A DNA stretch of 63,780 nucleotides from CAZJRB01 sp964547995 (GCA_964547995.1 CAZJRB010000027.1:1-63780), one strand, 5' to 3'; shown: positions 18,346-27,309, numbered from the stretch's first letter. Numbers and translations are program-made. Notes: generated from the sequence alone by a model not told the origin.

Positions 18346-19533
18346 ATGCAAGCCTACCCTCGAAACGACGGCCGGAAAGGGATTCGCAATGTGCTTGCGG
18401 TGGCGTACCTGGTCGAGTGCGCCGGCCACGTCGCCCGCGAGATTGCTCTGCCCTTGCGCGACCGGGGCGCCCAGTTGATCGGCTTCTCCGGCTGCTACCC
18501 GAACGACTACGCCGCGCGGATCATGGAGCGGGTCTGCACGCACCCGAACGTCGGCGCCGTGCTGCTGGTCTCGCTAGGGTGCGAGAGCTTCGACCGCGAG
18601 GCACTCGCCGACACGATCGCCGAATCCGGCCGCCCGGTCGAAACGCTCGTCATCCAAGAGTCCGGCGGTACGACGGCATCGATTGAAAAGGGCATCGCGT
18701 GGACCGAAAAAACCCTTGACCAGCTCGCCTCGACACCGCGGACTGAAATGGCGGTCGACGAACTGATCGTCGGCGCCATCTGCGGCGGCTCCGACGCCAC
18801 GAGCGGAATCACCGCCAATCCCGCGGTCGGCCGGGCCTTCGACCTCTTGATCGAGCGGGGCGCCATCGGCATCTTCGAGGAGACCGGCGAGCTGATCGGC
18901 TGCGAACGGCACATGGCCGGCCGGGCCGTCACCGAACAACTCGGCCGCAAGATCGTCGCCGCGGTCGAAAAGGCCGCCCGCTACTACGACACCCTCGGCC
19001 ACGGCAGCTTCGCGCCCGGCAATGCCGAAGGCGGACTGACCACGATCGAAGAAAAGTCGTTGGGGGCCTGCTGCAAAAGCGGCAATTCTCCCATCGCGGG
19101 GCTGATCAAGCCGGGCAACGTCCCGCCGCGAAGCGGATTGTACCTGTTGGACGTCGTTCCCGACGGCGAGGTCCGCTTCGGGTTTCCCAACCTCACGGAC
19201 AATACCGAGACGGTCGAACTCACCGGCTGCGGCGCCCACTTAATCCTCTTCACGACCGGTCGCGGTTCGGTGACCGGGTCGGCCGTCGCACCGGTGATCA
19301 AGGTCTGTGCGAACCCCGACACGTATGACAAACTCGCCGGCGACATGGACATCAATGCCGGGCGGATTCTTCGCGGCGAGGCGACGCTCGACCAGGTCGG
19401 CCGGGAAATCTTCGACCGCGTTCTGGCAACCGCCGCCGGCGAGCCGACCGCTTCCGAACGGCTCGGCCACCAGGAGTTTCTCTTGACCTACAAGTCGTTC
19501 GAGCCGCTCGGGCCCGATTGTCTGCCAGGCTGA
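18346..19533 (+). CDS. UxaA-family hydro-lyase, large subunit
   Basis: This 395-residue protein carries the altronate dehydratase / SuyB core: GYxRNDGRKGIRN-type start, GFSGCYPND, LGCESFD, CGGSDATSGITANPAVG, ETGELIGCERHM and a C-terminal TTGRGSVTGSAVAPVIKVC. Conserved Cys residues (in GCES, GCYP and CGGSDATSG) are the expected iron or iron-sulfur ligands. It lacks the N-terminal SAF domain, which is supplied by the adjacent 105-residue gene. Likely reaction: dehydration of an aldonate or aldarate (inference). It would feed sugar acids from pectin- or alginate-like polymers into central metabolism. Confidence 0.88.
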   Translation: MQAYPRNDGRKGIRNVLAVAYLVECAGHVAREIALPLRDRGAQLIGFSGCYPNDYAARIMERVCTHPNVGAVLLVSLGCESFDREALADTIAESGRPVETLVIQESGGTTASIEKGIAWTEKTLDQLASTPRTEMAVDELIVGAICGGSDATSGITANPAVGRAFDLLIERGAIGIFEETGELIGCERHMAGRAVTEQLGRKIVAAVEKAARYYDTLGHGSFAPGNAEGGLTTIEEKSLGACCKSGNSPIAGLIKPGNVPPRSGLYLLDVVPDGEVRFGFPNLTDNTETVELTGCGAHLILFTTGRGSVTGSAVAPVIKVCANPDTYDKLAGDMDINAGRILRGEATLDQVGREIFDRVLATAAGEPTASERLGHQEFLLTYKSFEPLGPDCLPG

Positions 19534-19550
19534 ACGTGGGTATGGGCCGC

Positions 19551-20195
19551 TCAGTCGGGGTCCATCGACGCCGGGCCGACCGGTCCGGACGGGAACCTTG
19601 CCGGCGACTCCATGGCTGGCTTCGTAAAATCGGCCACCTGATAGTCCCCCGCACCGAGGATGACCTTCCGGTATGCGGTCGTCGGTTCGCCGTCTTCAAT
19701 AAGCCGTGCCGTCAGGATGTACTGGTAGTCCTTGTTCATGGGCAACGGCGGCGTTTTGATGATGCGGTCTTTGCCCGTCCCCGGCCTTATCTGCCCGTTC
19801 AAGTAAAGTGCGGCCTCCGCAACCGGCAGAAAGACGTGAATGGTTCCGTAAGACACGCCCCGGCCAGTCGGGGTCGGCAACGGCGCGTAGGGCCAACCCA
19901 TGAAACTCGGGGCAACCAGATTGGTCGCTGCATCGCGAGCCGTCGTTTGCGGATAGAGCGGCTGTTGCAAAAGGGACGGGAGCGGGGCATGGTGGTAGTG
20001 GTTGTGGAAGTGGTAGTGAACCGCTCCCGGGGGGTGTTGCGGCGCCGAGGCTTGCGGCGCCGGGGCTTGCGGCGCCGAGGCTTGCGGCGCCGGGGGATTT
20101 GGAGCGGGGGCCGACAGAGCGGCGCTCGCCACGATTCCCAGAATCAACAGACTGCCCACAACACCCAACACAATTCGACCATTGCGAGTCAACAT
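19551..20195 (-). CDS. Secreted protein with TIGR03000-type planctomycete domain
   Basis: ATG 20195 is chosen because AAGGAGAG lies 8 bases upstream; an in-frame ATG at 20243 is upstream of the likely transcription start. The 214-residue protein has an N-terminal membrane anchor or signal (residues 7-28), a Pro/Ala/Gln repeat (APQASAPQ units, ~29-55) and a His-rich patch (HYHFHNHYHH). It ends with a ~70-residue C-terminal beta domain (IHVFLPVAEAALYLNG..GTGKDRIIKTPPL..YQYILTARL) that matches the planctomycete TIGR03000 pattern. The His patch could bind metal. Cellular role unknown; surface or periplasmic location is inferred. Confidence 0.8.
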   Translation of the reverse strand: MLTRNGRIVLGVVGSLLILGIVASAALSAPAPNPPAPQASAPQAPAPQASAPQHPPGAVHYHFHNHYHHAPLPSLLQQPLYPQTTARDAATNLVAPSFMGWPYAPLPTPTGRGVSYGTIHVFLPVAEAALYLNGQIRPGTGKDRIIKTPPLPMNKDYQYILTARLIEDGEPTTAYRKVILGAGDYQVADFTKPAMESPARFPSGPVGPASMDPD

Positions 20196-20272
20196 GGTAT
20201 TACTCTCCTTGCTGGCAAGAGACCTGAACGACACATCGTCCACCTATTTTACCCAGCATGCCGCTTCTATAC

Positions 20273-20300
20273 AATATACCGAATTACCTCTTTTGTGTAA
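20273..20300 (-). promoter_or_regulatory. Sigma-70-like promoter of the TIGR03000 gene
   Basis: Read on the minus strand, TTACAC (20300-20295) and TATATT (20278-20273) are 16 bases apart in a conspicuously AT-rich stretch. The predicted leader is ~70 bases. Confidence 0.5.
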
Positions 20301-20394
20301 CTTTGCTGTATACATCCCCGTTTCACCTTTTTCCCCGGACACTCGACGGGGTTTGTCAGATACGACGCAACACATTGGAAATTAAAGAGTTACA

Positions 20395-20811
20395 TCAATG
20401 CTCCGCGGGCCGTGCTAGGGCTGTATCTGCAAACACCCCCGAGGGGACGATGCGGATTTCGCGGTACGGGTCAAGTTCCAACAAGTGGCGGTCGTTCGTA
20501 ATCAACCACTCAGCATTCCCCGCCACCGCGGCCGCGAGGAATTTGTCATCGTCGGGGTCTTCGGGCACGATGCGCGGGGTCTCCACGGGTTTGGCGAGTT
20601 CGAGCCGCTGGAGCAGTACTGCCAACCGGTCCTGGTAGCCGGGCTTTCGCACGGCCCGGCCGAGGATGAACTCATATTCCCGCTTCACGGCCGCACTGGC
20701 GACAGCGGTGAGTTGGCCGTCGATACAAGCGTCGACAATCCGGCGGCTGGCCGACACGGCGGCATAGGCGGCGGCCACCAGAACGTTCGTGTCGAGTACA
20801 ATGCGGGTCAC
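20395..20811 (-). CDS. PIN-domain protein (putative toxin family, TIGR00305-like)
   Basis: The 138-residue product shows the PIN order of acidic residues: Asp7 in IVLDTNVLV, a Glu in KREYEF (~45-47), the cluster EDPDDDKFL (~82-90) and NDRH (~107-110). These coordinate the metal of PIN ribonucleases. Many such proteins are VapC-like toxins, but no antitoxin-like small gene is adjacent: upstream is the 823-residue membrane protein gene ending 28 bases away. It may be a solitary PIN nuclease or a stranded toxin. Confidence 0.82.
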   Translation of the reverse strand: MTRIVLDTNVLVAAAYAAVSASRRIVDACIDGQLTAVASAAVKREYEFILGRAVRKPGYQDRLAVLLQRLELAKPVETPRIVPEDPDDDKFLAAAVAGNAEWLITNDRHLLELDPYREIRIVPSGVFADTALARPAEH

Positions 20812-20839
20812 GGCCGGTTCGCACTTTGCCGACGAGGGC

Positions 20840-23311
20840 CTAAGGGAGTTCCTGGCGCTGGGCCGCGATCTCCAACTCGGGCATCAGTCTCTCGCAATCG
20901 ATGCCGTCTCTGGTGGCCTGCTGCCAGAGTTGCTTGGCACGGACCTTATCGCCGCGAGGGTCTACCGCCAGAAACGTACCGATAAGGGCATTCGTCGACG
21001 GGGCCTTTTTCGAGAACCAGCGATCCGCGATCACCAAGACGAGCGGGTAGGGAAGATCCATGGTCCGATACCGCTTGTTGCGGCCGTACGCCCGGAAGAC
21101 AATATGGTCCGCGCTGGCTTCGACGATGGCAATGCGGGTATCGCCGAACGGCATATCGCCGACGTTGTTCAGTTCCGCGACGCCTTCCCGGATTCCATCC
21201 CAGAACTCATTGATGTTGTGGTGCATGATCTTCAGCCGGGCGAGTTCGGTCCGGTCCTCTTCCGTCTGCATTCTGAAGGATGCCGTCCGGATATGGGCCC
21301 CTATCCCGGCCAGGTCACGATTGGCCATTGCTTCCCGGGCGCCGGCAACGGCCTTTCTGAACGTTGCTTGTTTTTCCGCGTCGATGCCGCCTTGCGGCGG
21401 CGGCCCGGGCGGCGGTGGTGTGGGGGGAACCGGGTCGGGGCCGGGCGTCTGCCCTATCGGCAAACCGGTCGCCGGATCCAACTCCGGCGACGGGGGCGAA
21501 ACCAGCGGACCGGAAGGTGGATCCGTCTCGTTCGGCCCGGCAGGCGGCTTGGGAGCGGTTCCCGGATCCAATGTCGGCAACGAGGGCGTCGGCAGCGACG
21601 GATCAAGCATCGGCGGCGGAGAGTCCGTTGTCAAAGGCGGAGGCCCCGGCGGCTGCGAGGGCTGCTCCGGCGGTGAAGGATCCAGCGGTGGAGAAGGATC
21701 AATGGTCGGTGAAGAAGGATCGATGGTCGGTGAAGAAGGACCCATCGGCAAGGGATCAACCAACGGCGGCGGTAAGGGATCAAGCGGCGGCGGCGAAGGC
21801 CCCTTCGGAGCCGATGCGTCGATGCCGTCCGGCTTCGCCGGCGAATCCTTGCTGTTCGCCGCAATTTCTTCCGACACCGAAGGGTTCAATTTCTCGGCCA
21901 CAACCCCGCTGAGAACCACGATCATCATTACCAACGCGCCCGCCGCCATCCAACGTATCAGCGATTTGCGGACCGACCCGGTTGGCAAATCCTCAGGCAC
22001 GGGCTGGGTGGACACAAGGAACTCAGGGGCGACACCGTTGGGCATAGGCAATATCGGCCCGCCCAGCGGGGCCTCCGGCGGATTCGGTATCGACATGATT
22101 CCACCGGCACCAGCCGTGATCTCGGCCGCCATTTCCTCCGCTTCGGACGCCGAATCCAACGGCCGTGCAACCAACAATCTGCCGGGTTCCGGCTCCGCGC
22201 CGGCCGACCCGCTCCCTTCCCCGCCCAAGGGATCACCCATCAGCAATCCGTCCGGCGCAGGGCTCTCTTGCGTCGTCGCCGCCGGCGAGGACGCATTCAT
22301 GTGCGCCAAATCCAACCCTGCGTCATGCACGGTCTTGTCGCCCCCGGTATCGCCCGGCGCAGGGCCGGGTGGCGTCGTAATGTCAGGAGTTGCCGCAGAC
22401 GCTGCCGGAGTTGCCCCGGCCGGCGCATCCGCTGTTGTCTCAGCGGGCACAGAACCGGGGGGCGCAGCCAGCGTAGGAGTTGCCGCAGGTGCTGCCGGAG
22501 TTGCCCCGGCCGGCGCATCCGCCGTTGTCTCAGCGGGCACAGAACCGGGGGGCGCAGCCAGCGTAGGAGTTTCCGCAGGTGCCGCCGGAGTCGCCCCGGC
22601 CGGTACATCTGCCACTGTCTCAGCGGGCACAGAACCGGGGGGCGCAGCCAGCGTAGGAGTTGCCCCGGCCGGTACATCTGCCACGGTCTCAGCGGGCGCA
22701 GAACCGGGGGGCATCGCCAACGCGGGAGTTGACGCCAGCGTCGGCGGCGTCGCCACATCGGGAACGGTGCTTGGCGGAGTGGCTGGTGCCGCCGCCAAAG
22801 TCGGTGGCACGGCAATGCTCGGTTTCGGCCCGGCCGGTGCAGGTGAAGACGCACTGGCAGGTTCCTGCTCCGGTGTCCTCTCCACGGGTGTCGACCCCGG
22901 CGGCATCGCCACGGTCGGCGCTGCTGCAATGGCAGGCTTCGGACCCGCGAGGCTCGTCGGTGATTCTGCCACGACCTTGTCTCGTTGGGTATCAGGGGTG
23001 TCCGGCACCACGGCGGGCGGGCCGCCGGTTTCCGCGTCGTACACTTTTTTACGTTCGGGATCGAGCAGGCAGCTCTTCACTTCCTCGATTTCATCGAGCA
23101 ACAATCCCCAATCGCGGACCTTCTCACCCGGACGGACGTCGCGGACCCTCGCCAATTGGTTATCCGCCGCCTGCGAAATAACACCAAGGTCGCTCTCAAA
23201 CCGCTTGAGGCCAAGCAGCGCATAATGATCCGGGGGGCGCGGTCCCGCCGGGATATTGAGCCACTCAAGATAGGGGTCAAAGGGATCGGACAAGGCGTTT
23301 CTCAACCTCAA
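20840..23311 (-). CDS. Planctomycete membrane protein: DnaJ-like N-terminus, Pro/Ala repeats, one TM helix
   Basis: The first ~95 residues (PFDPYLEWLNIP..PPDHYALLGL..FESD, then LLLDEIEEVKSCLLDPERKKVYD) match a J-domain-like module fused to many planctomycete proteins. A low-complexity region (~100-330) follows, including a 30-residue repeat with unit core PTLAAPPGSVPAETTADAPA. One TM helix sits near residue 455 (AAGALVMMIVVLSGVVAE), then a second Pro-rich stretch (LDPSPP units). A folded C-terminal domain (~640-823) begins EKQATFRKAVAGAREAM. The start is uncertain: TTG 23311 is the first codon after an in-frame stop region; TTG 23293 has GAGG nearby. The topology suggests a cytoplasmic J-like head and an external domain on a stalk. 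Function unknown. Confidence 0.72.
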   Translation of the reverse strand: MRLRNALSDPFDPYLEWLNIPAGPRPPDHYALLGLKRFESDLGVISQAADNQLARVRDVRPGEKVRDWGLLLDEIEEVKSCLLDPERKKVYDAETGGPPAVVPDTPDTQRDKVVAESPTSLAGPKPAIAAAPTVAMPPGSTPVERTPEQEPASASSPAPAGPKPSIAVPPTLAAAPATPPSTVPDVATPPTLASTPALAMPPGSAPAETVADVPAGATPTLAAPPGSVPAETVADVPAGATPAAPAETPTLAAPPGSVPAETTADAPAGATPAAPAATPTLAAPPGSVPAETTADAPAGATPAASAATPDITTPPGPAPGDTGGDKTVHDAGLDLAHMNASSPAATTQESPAPDGLLMGDPLGGEGSGSAGAEPEPGRLLVARPLDSASEAEEMAAEITAGAGGIMSIPNPPEAPLGGPILPMPNGVAPEFLVSTQPVPEDLPTGSVRKSLIRWMAAGALVMMIVVLSGVVAEKLNPSVSEEIAANSKDSPAKPDGIDASAPKGPSPPPLDPLPPPLVDPLPMGPSSPTIDPSSPTIDPSPPLDPSPPEQPSQPPGPPPLTTDSPPPMLDPSLPTPSLPTLDPGTAPKPPAGPNETDPPSGPLVSPPSPELDPATGLPIGQTPGPDPVPPTPPPPGPPPQGGIDAEKQATFRKAVAGAREAMANRDLAGIGAHIRTASFRMQTEEDRTELARLKIMHHNINEFWDGIREGVAELNNVGDMPFGDTRIAIVEASADHIVFRAYGRNKRYRTMDLPYPLVLVIADRWFSKKAPSTNALIGTFLAVDPRGDKVRAKQLWQQATRDGIDCERLMPELEIAAQRQELP
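22388..22740. repeat. 90-base tandem repeat inside the membrane-protein gene
   Basis: Units begin near 22407, 22497 and 22587 with an exact 90-base period, then a shortened ~69-base unit near 22656 and a degenerate one. It encodes a 30-residue Pro/Ala/Thr repeat. High identity between units suggests recent slippage or unequal exchange. Confidence 0.85.
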
Positions 23312-23580
23312 GGAAGCGATCTTTCACACCCGATTGCAGAGCGAGTCCACAATCATTTTTATTATCAAGGCCCACACCCGAAACCGCAAGGGATGTGTGG
23401 TCAAAAAATGAGGGGTTGCCCCACCTTGGCTGTATCGCCCAATGCCTCTGTAGCGTGAATGAGCCGCGCGTTGCAACTCGCAACCGTTCGAGGTATCGTG
23501 GTTGGCGGTATGGTTGAAGCCTATCCGGGAATTTTCAAGGGCGGATCCGAAATTGCCGGTGATACGGAAAGGATACGAAA

Positions 23581-25296
23581 ATCGAAACTTCACTAAGACA
23601 AAGGGACGCCACTCTCGACCGAGTTCGCCGGCACCCGGAGGTCGCCGTGCTGATTATCGGCGGGGGCGTCAACGGGGCAGGGCTGTTTCTGGATCTGGCC
23701 TTGCAGGGCGTCGACGTCCTGTTAATCGACAAGTCGGACTACTGCACCGGGTCCAGCGCCGCATCCTCGCGCATGATCCACGGCGGCTTGCGCTATCTCG
23801 AATTCGGTGAATTCCGGCTGGTCAAGGAGGCGTTGAAAGACCGCAATTTGCTGCTGCAAAACGCCCCTCACTACGTCTTCCCGCTACCCACGACGATCCC
23901 CATCTTCAAGTGGGTCTCCGGCGCGGTCAGTTCGGTGCGGAAATTCCTCGGCCTCGGCGGCGACCGGCCGGCCAATCGCGGTGCAGTCATGGTAAAAACG
24001 GGGCTGATGTTCTACGACATCTTCACCCGAAAGAACCGCTTGATGCCCAAGCACAAGTTCACATCCCGTGCCAACGCACTGGCCAAGCGGCCCCTGCTCC
24101 ACCCCGATGTGCTGATGACGGCCACGTACTACGATGCCTGGATCAGCTATCCCGAACGGCTCTGCATTGAGTTGCTCATGGACGGGCAACAACTCTGCCA
24201 GGAAGCCGACACTCTCAACTATACCACCATCCAGAACGCCTCGGGCGAGACCGTGTTGCTTCGCGACGAACTCTCCGGTGAGACGTTCGAGGTCAAGCCG
24301 AAGGCGATCGTCAATGCCACCGGCGGCTGGATCGATTTTACCAACAAGCAGTTGGGGCTCGAAACCCAACTGATCGGCGGCACCAAAGGCGGCCATCTCG
24401 TCGTCGATAACGAGCAACTCTACCACGCCCTCGGCGGCGAGATGATCTATTACGAAACTGCCGACGGCCGGGTGGCGGTCGCCCTGCCCTGGCTCGGCAA
24501 GTCATTGATCGGGTCAACCGACATCCGCGTGGGCAACCCGGACGACGTCCGTTGCACGGAAGACGAGGTGGACTACATTCTGGAATCGATCTGCCAGGTC
24601 TTTCCGACCTTGAATCTCGACCGCTCGCACATCGTCAGCCGTTTTTCCGGTGTCCGGCCGTTGCGACACAGCGACGCCTCGGCCACGGTCCAGGTCAGCC
24701 GCGACCATCACTGCGAAGTGATCGAACCGGCCGACGACATCAAGTTCCCCGTCTACTGCATGACCGGCGGGAAATGGACCACCTTCCGCGCGTTTGCAGA
24801 GCAGGTGACCGACCGGCTCCTGGGATACCTGGACAAGACACGCCGCGGGGGAACGACGGACCTGCCGATCGGGGGCGGTCGCGGCTTCCCCAAAAGCAAC
24901 GCGGCAAAGCGCGGATGGCTGGCCGATCTTCACGCGCGTATCGATCTGCCCGAAAACCGGCTCTCGACGCTGCTCGAGCGCTACGGCACCCGGGCGGAGC
25001 AAATGGCAACGTTCTGCACTGCGGAACCGGACGCACCCCTGCAACATCACACCGGATACACCCGTCGCGAGATCGAATTCATTATCCAACATGAAGGGGT
25101 AATGCGTCCCGACGATCTAGTGCTGCGCCGAACCGCGATTGCCCTGACCGGTGAGTTGCTCCCCGAGCTGCTCCGGGAGCTAATCGCCATCATGGCCCCG
25201 TTGCGCGGCTGGTCTGAGGAGGACGTCCAGGCCGAGACCGAACGAACCGCGGATATTCTCCAGGACCGTTTTGGGATTGATTGTCGCTCGGCTTAG
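23581..25296 (+). CDS. glpD: Glycerol-3-phosphate dehydrogenase, FAD-dependent
   Basis: The product has the FAD-binding motif IIGGGVNGAGLFLDLALQG, then TGSSAASSRMIHGGLRYLE, the GSTDIRVG region and TGGKWTTFR. The C-terminal GlpD helical domain (HHTGYTRREIEFIIQHEG) is intact. It oxidises glycerol 3-phosphate to dihydroxyacetone phosphate and passes electrons to quinone at the membrane. The start is odd. The first standard start codon, GTG 23647, would begin inside the first FAD strand and drop ~20 conserved residues. The frame is open back to 23563, and AAAGGA (23568-23573) lies 7 bases before ATC 23581, which would give (M)ETSLRQRDATLDRVRRHPEVA, typical of GlpD N-termini. I therefore place the start at ATC 23581 as inference; GTG 23647 is the conservative alternative. 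Confidence 0.88.
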   Translation: METSLRQRDATLDRVRRHPEVAVLIIGGGVNGAGLFLDLALQGVDVLLIDKSDYCTGSSAASSRMIHGGLRYLEFGEFRLVKEALKDRNLLLQNAPHYVFPLPTTIPIFKWVSGAVSSVRKFLGLGGDRPANRGAVMVKTGLMFYDIFTRKNRLMPKHKFTSRANALAKRPLLHPDVLMTATYYDAWISYPERLCIELLMDGQQLCQEADTLNYTTIQNASGETVLLRDELSGETFEVKPKAIVNATGGWIDFTNKQLGLETQLIGGTKGGHLVVDNEQLYHALGGEMIYYETADGRVAVALPWLGKSLIGSTDIRVGNPDDVRCTEDEVDYILESICQVFPTLNLDRSHIVSRFSGVRPLRHSDASATVQVSRDHHCEVIEPADDIKFPVYCMTGGKWTTFRAFAEQVTDRLLGYLDKTRRGGTTDLPIGGGRGFPKSNAAKRGWLADLHARIDLPENRLSTLLERYGTRAEQMATFCTAEPDAPLQHHTGYTRREIEFIIQHEGVMRPDDLVLRRTAIALTGELLPELLRELIAIMAPLRGWSEEDVQAETERTADILQDRFGIDCRSA

Positions 25297-25637
25297 GCGA
25301 GCGGCAGGTGAAGATTTCCCCGTAGCCACGGTCGCCAGACCGTGGATCGAACCGCATTCCACCGTTTTGGGATTGTCGCTCGGCTTAGATACATTAGATA
25401 CAGACGGATGGTCATTCTATGGACGATGGCGGAAGCCAATCGGTTGTAAACGTTACCCACCCGTTCTGGCTAGTCGAGGTGTGTCCTTCTGTCGGAGTAC
25501 GATCTGGGGTCTCCCGCCGAATGGGGGATAAACCACGGGAAGACTGCTAGCCCTTTCCTCTTTTTCCTCTTCCTGCGCCGCCTTTCCCACTGTATTGCCT
25601 TGTCAAAATGCTCGGGTAGCCCGGGCTGGTCCGAATT
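25297..25637. other. Intergenic region with duplicated glpD tail
   Basis: No gene is seen. The last 32 bases of glpD including its stop codon (25265-25296) recur with a 3-4-base deletion at 25361-25388. Between the copies lies the hairpin at 25326-25345. The rest, up to the conserved leader beginning near 25638, shows no feature. Confidence 0.55.
25326..25345. repeat. Palindromic hairpin (CCACGGTC-GCCA-GACCGTGG)
   Basis: A perfect 8-base-pair stem with a GCCA loop, bracketed by the direct duplication of the glpD 3' end. There is no T-run, so it is more like a REP element than a rho-independent terminator. A related ACCGTC-ACCA-GACGGT hairpin is at 42763-42778. Confidence 0.65.
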
Positions 25638-25801
25638 TTTCGGGGGTTGGACTCGCAAGGATTGTTCCGGTTTTCGCTGCAAGAACGGTTCTAACCCCGC
25701 CGCCGAAATTCTTGATGGCTCCACTTGTACGGGGACGATGGTTCACAACAATCGGAGGGGCGGTTTGAAAGTACAGACTTGTATTCAAAAAAGGAGACGG
25801 A
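25638..25801 (+). promoter_or_regulatory. Conserved structured 5' leader of MORN paralog 1
   Basis: This ~165-base stretch aligns along its whole length with 27524-27683 in front of the second paralog, although neither codes for protein. A long-range pairing GATTGTT (25660-25666) with AACAATC (25747-25753) is kept in both. A small internal hairpin is GGTT-CT-AACC (25687-25696) here and GGGT-TATG-ACCC in the other copy. It ends in the ribosome-binding site AAAGGAG. A candidate cis-acting RNA element; ligand or partner unknown. Confidence 0.5.
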
Positions 25802-27259
25802 ATGATGTTCCTCAAAAAAGGAGTTGTAATGATGTTCCGGCGTGATCGTCTCTTCGGGGGGCTGATCGCGTTGCTGGCTGCCGCGTTCTTGGGCGGCAGT
25901 CTGTGGGCGCTTGCCGAAGACAAAGCTCTCGGCAGTAAAGTCGCTCCAGACAAGAAAGTTGCCGCGGCCAAAAAGGTTGCCCCAAGCAAGAAAATCGCTA
26001 CGGGCAAAAAGGTCGCCCCGCGCAAGGCCGTCGAAATAAAGGTGCTTGAAGTCGCCAAGGACAAGGTTGCCGAAGACAAAGTCGCCGACAATGCTCCCAA
26101 GCCGATTTCCCCGTTTTCGCTGGCCTCGCTTCGCGACACAAAGCGGGCGCCGTTGACTCGGCTTCCCGAGACGAAGCCGGCCCCGTCGGCCTCGAAAGAC
26201 GGCGAGGCGGAGGAGCAGGAGCCGGAACTGGTTACCGAGCGCTATCAGAACCGTGTGTTGAAGATCGAGCGACAGATGGTTGTGGACGACCAGTTCAACT
26301 ACGTCAACCACGGCATCTACAAGGAGTACGATCGCGAAGGCAGCCTCATCAGAGCCGGTGAATACCGTATGGGCAAGCAGGAAGGCCGATGGATCCAGTA
26401 CTTCAAGTCCGACGATGGCTGCGTGTTCTCGGGTAAACTCAGCTCGGAGTTCCAGGGGCCGTTCGTCTCGGAGGCCAACTTCGTCGATGGACAAATTCAC
26501 GGCACGTGGACCATCACCAGTAGGACCGGACGCAAGGTGGTCGAGTGGCAATTCGACCGCGGCGCGCGGCAAGGCCGGGCCTGCTGGTACCATCCCAACG
26601 GCGAGCGGCGCCGGGAAGGTCATTACGAGCGCGGCATGCCGGTCGGCACGTTCCATAATTGGGGACCGGACGGCAAGTTAATCCACTCGGTGACCTACGT
26701 AGATGGATGCCTGCTTACCAAGAAAATCCATTGGCATAACAAGAACCAGAAGGCCTACGAAGGTAGTGTGATGCAGGGACGGGACCTGCCCGAGGAATCG
26801 TTCGACTGGTGGAACACTACCGCGACCAGCACTTTGAAAAGTACCAACCACCCCGAACAGAAGCACGGTCGCTGGGTCGCCTGGTATCCGAACGGCCAAA
26901 CGAAGATCGAAGCCCAGTACTCCAAGGGAAAACCGGTTGGCAAGTTCTCCTGGTGGTACGAAAACGGTCAGAAGCAAGCGCAAGGGCACTACGCAGACGG
27001 CTTGCGGACGGGTACGTGGACCACGTGGCACCAGAACGGCATGAAAGAGTCCTTGGGCGAATATGCCAACGGCGTAATCGCCGGCCGATGGGTCCAGTGG
27101 GAGCCAAGCGGCAAGGTGGTCAAGATCTGTGATTTCAGCGGCGAATCGGATGAAAACGCAGACGTTGCCAGCAAGGACGATGTGAAGAAGGCCGCGTATT
27201 TCGATCGAATCGATCGCCTCGAGCAAACCGCGCGGACTTCGATGACGGCAACGGAGTAA
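25802..27259 (+). CDS. Secreted/anchored MORN-2 (YwqK-type) repeat protein, paralog 1
   Basis: ATG 25802 follows AAAGGAG, and a second ATG pair at 25829 follows another AAAGGAG, so two starts nine codons apart are possible. The 485-residue protein has an N-terminal hydrophobic anchor (about 17-38), a Lys/Ala/Val-rich low-complexity segment (~45-95), then at least nine toxin-wing/MORN-2 repeats (patterns such as HGRWVAWYPNGQ, GKFSWWYENGQ, GTWTTWHQNGM). The repeats form beta-hairpin arrays. Despite the family nickname 'antitoxin YwqK', no toxin is adjacent. The second copy follows directly, from tandem duplication. Confidence 0.85.
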   Translation: MMFLKKGVVMMFRRDRLFGGLIALLAAAFLGGSLWALAEDKALGSKVAPDKKVAAAKKVAPSKKIATGKKVAPRKAVEIKVLEVAKDKVAEDKVADNAPKPISPFSLASLRDTKRAPLTRLPETKPAPSASKDGEAEEQEPELVTERYQNRVLKIERQMVVDDQFNYVNHGIYKEYDREGSLIRAGEYRMGKQEGRWIQYFKSDDGCVFSGKLSSEFQGPFVSEANFVDGQIHGTWTITSRTGRKVVEWQFDRGARQGRACWYHPNGERRREGHYERGMPVGTFHNWGPDGKLIHSVTYVDGCLLTKKIHWHNKNQKAYEGSVMQGRDLPEESFDWWNTTATSTLKSTNHPEQKHGRWVAWYPNGQTKIEAQYSKGKPVGKFSWWYENGQKQAQGHYADGLRTGTWTTWHQNGMKESLGEYANGVIAGRWVQWEPSGKVVKICDFSGESDENADVASKDDVKKAAYFDRIDRLEQTARTSMTATE

Positions 27260-27309
27260 GTCATCTCGCATGGCCCCTTCGATGACTCTACGGAGAGCAT
27301 CGAGATACT

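Noticed and set aside
20395..20811. Complete VapBC toxin-antitoxin pair
   Set aside because: Only the PIN protein is present. No AbrB-, RHH- or Phd-like antitoxin gene lies on either side.
22388..22740. CRISPR array
   Set aside because: The 90-base direct repeats have no unique spacers and lie in frame inside a coding region.
21060..23225. A 721-codon Gly/Ser/Ala-rich frame on the plus strand
   Set aside because: It is the antisense reading of the Pro/Ala-rich repeats of the leftward membrane-protein gene, which has a recognisable J-like domain and TM helix.
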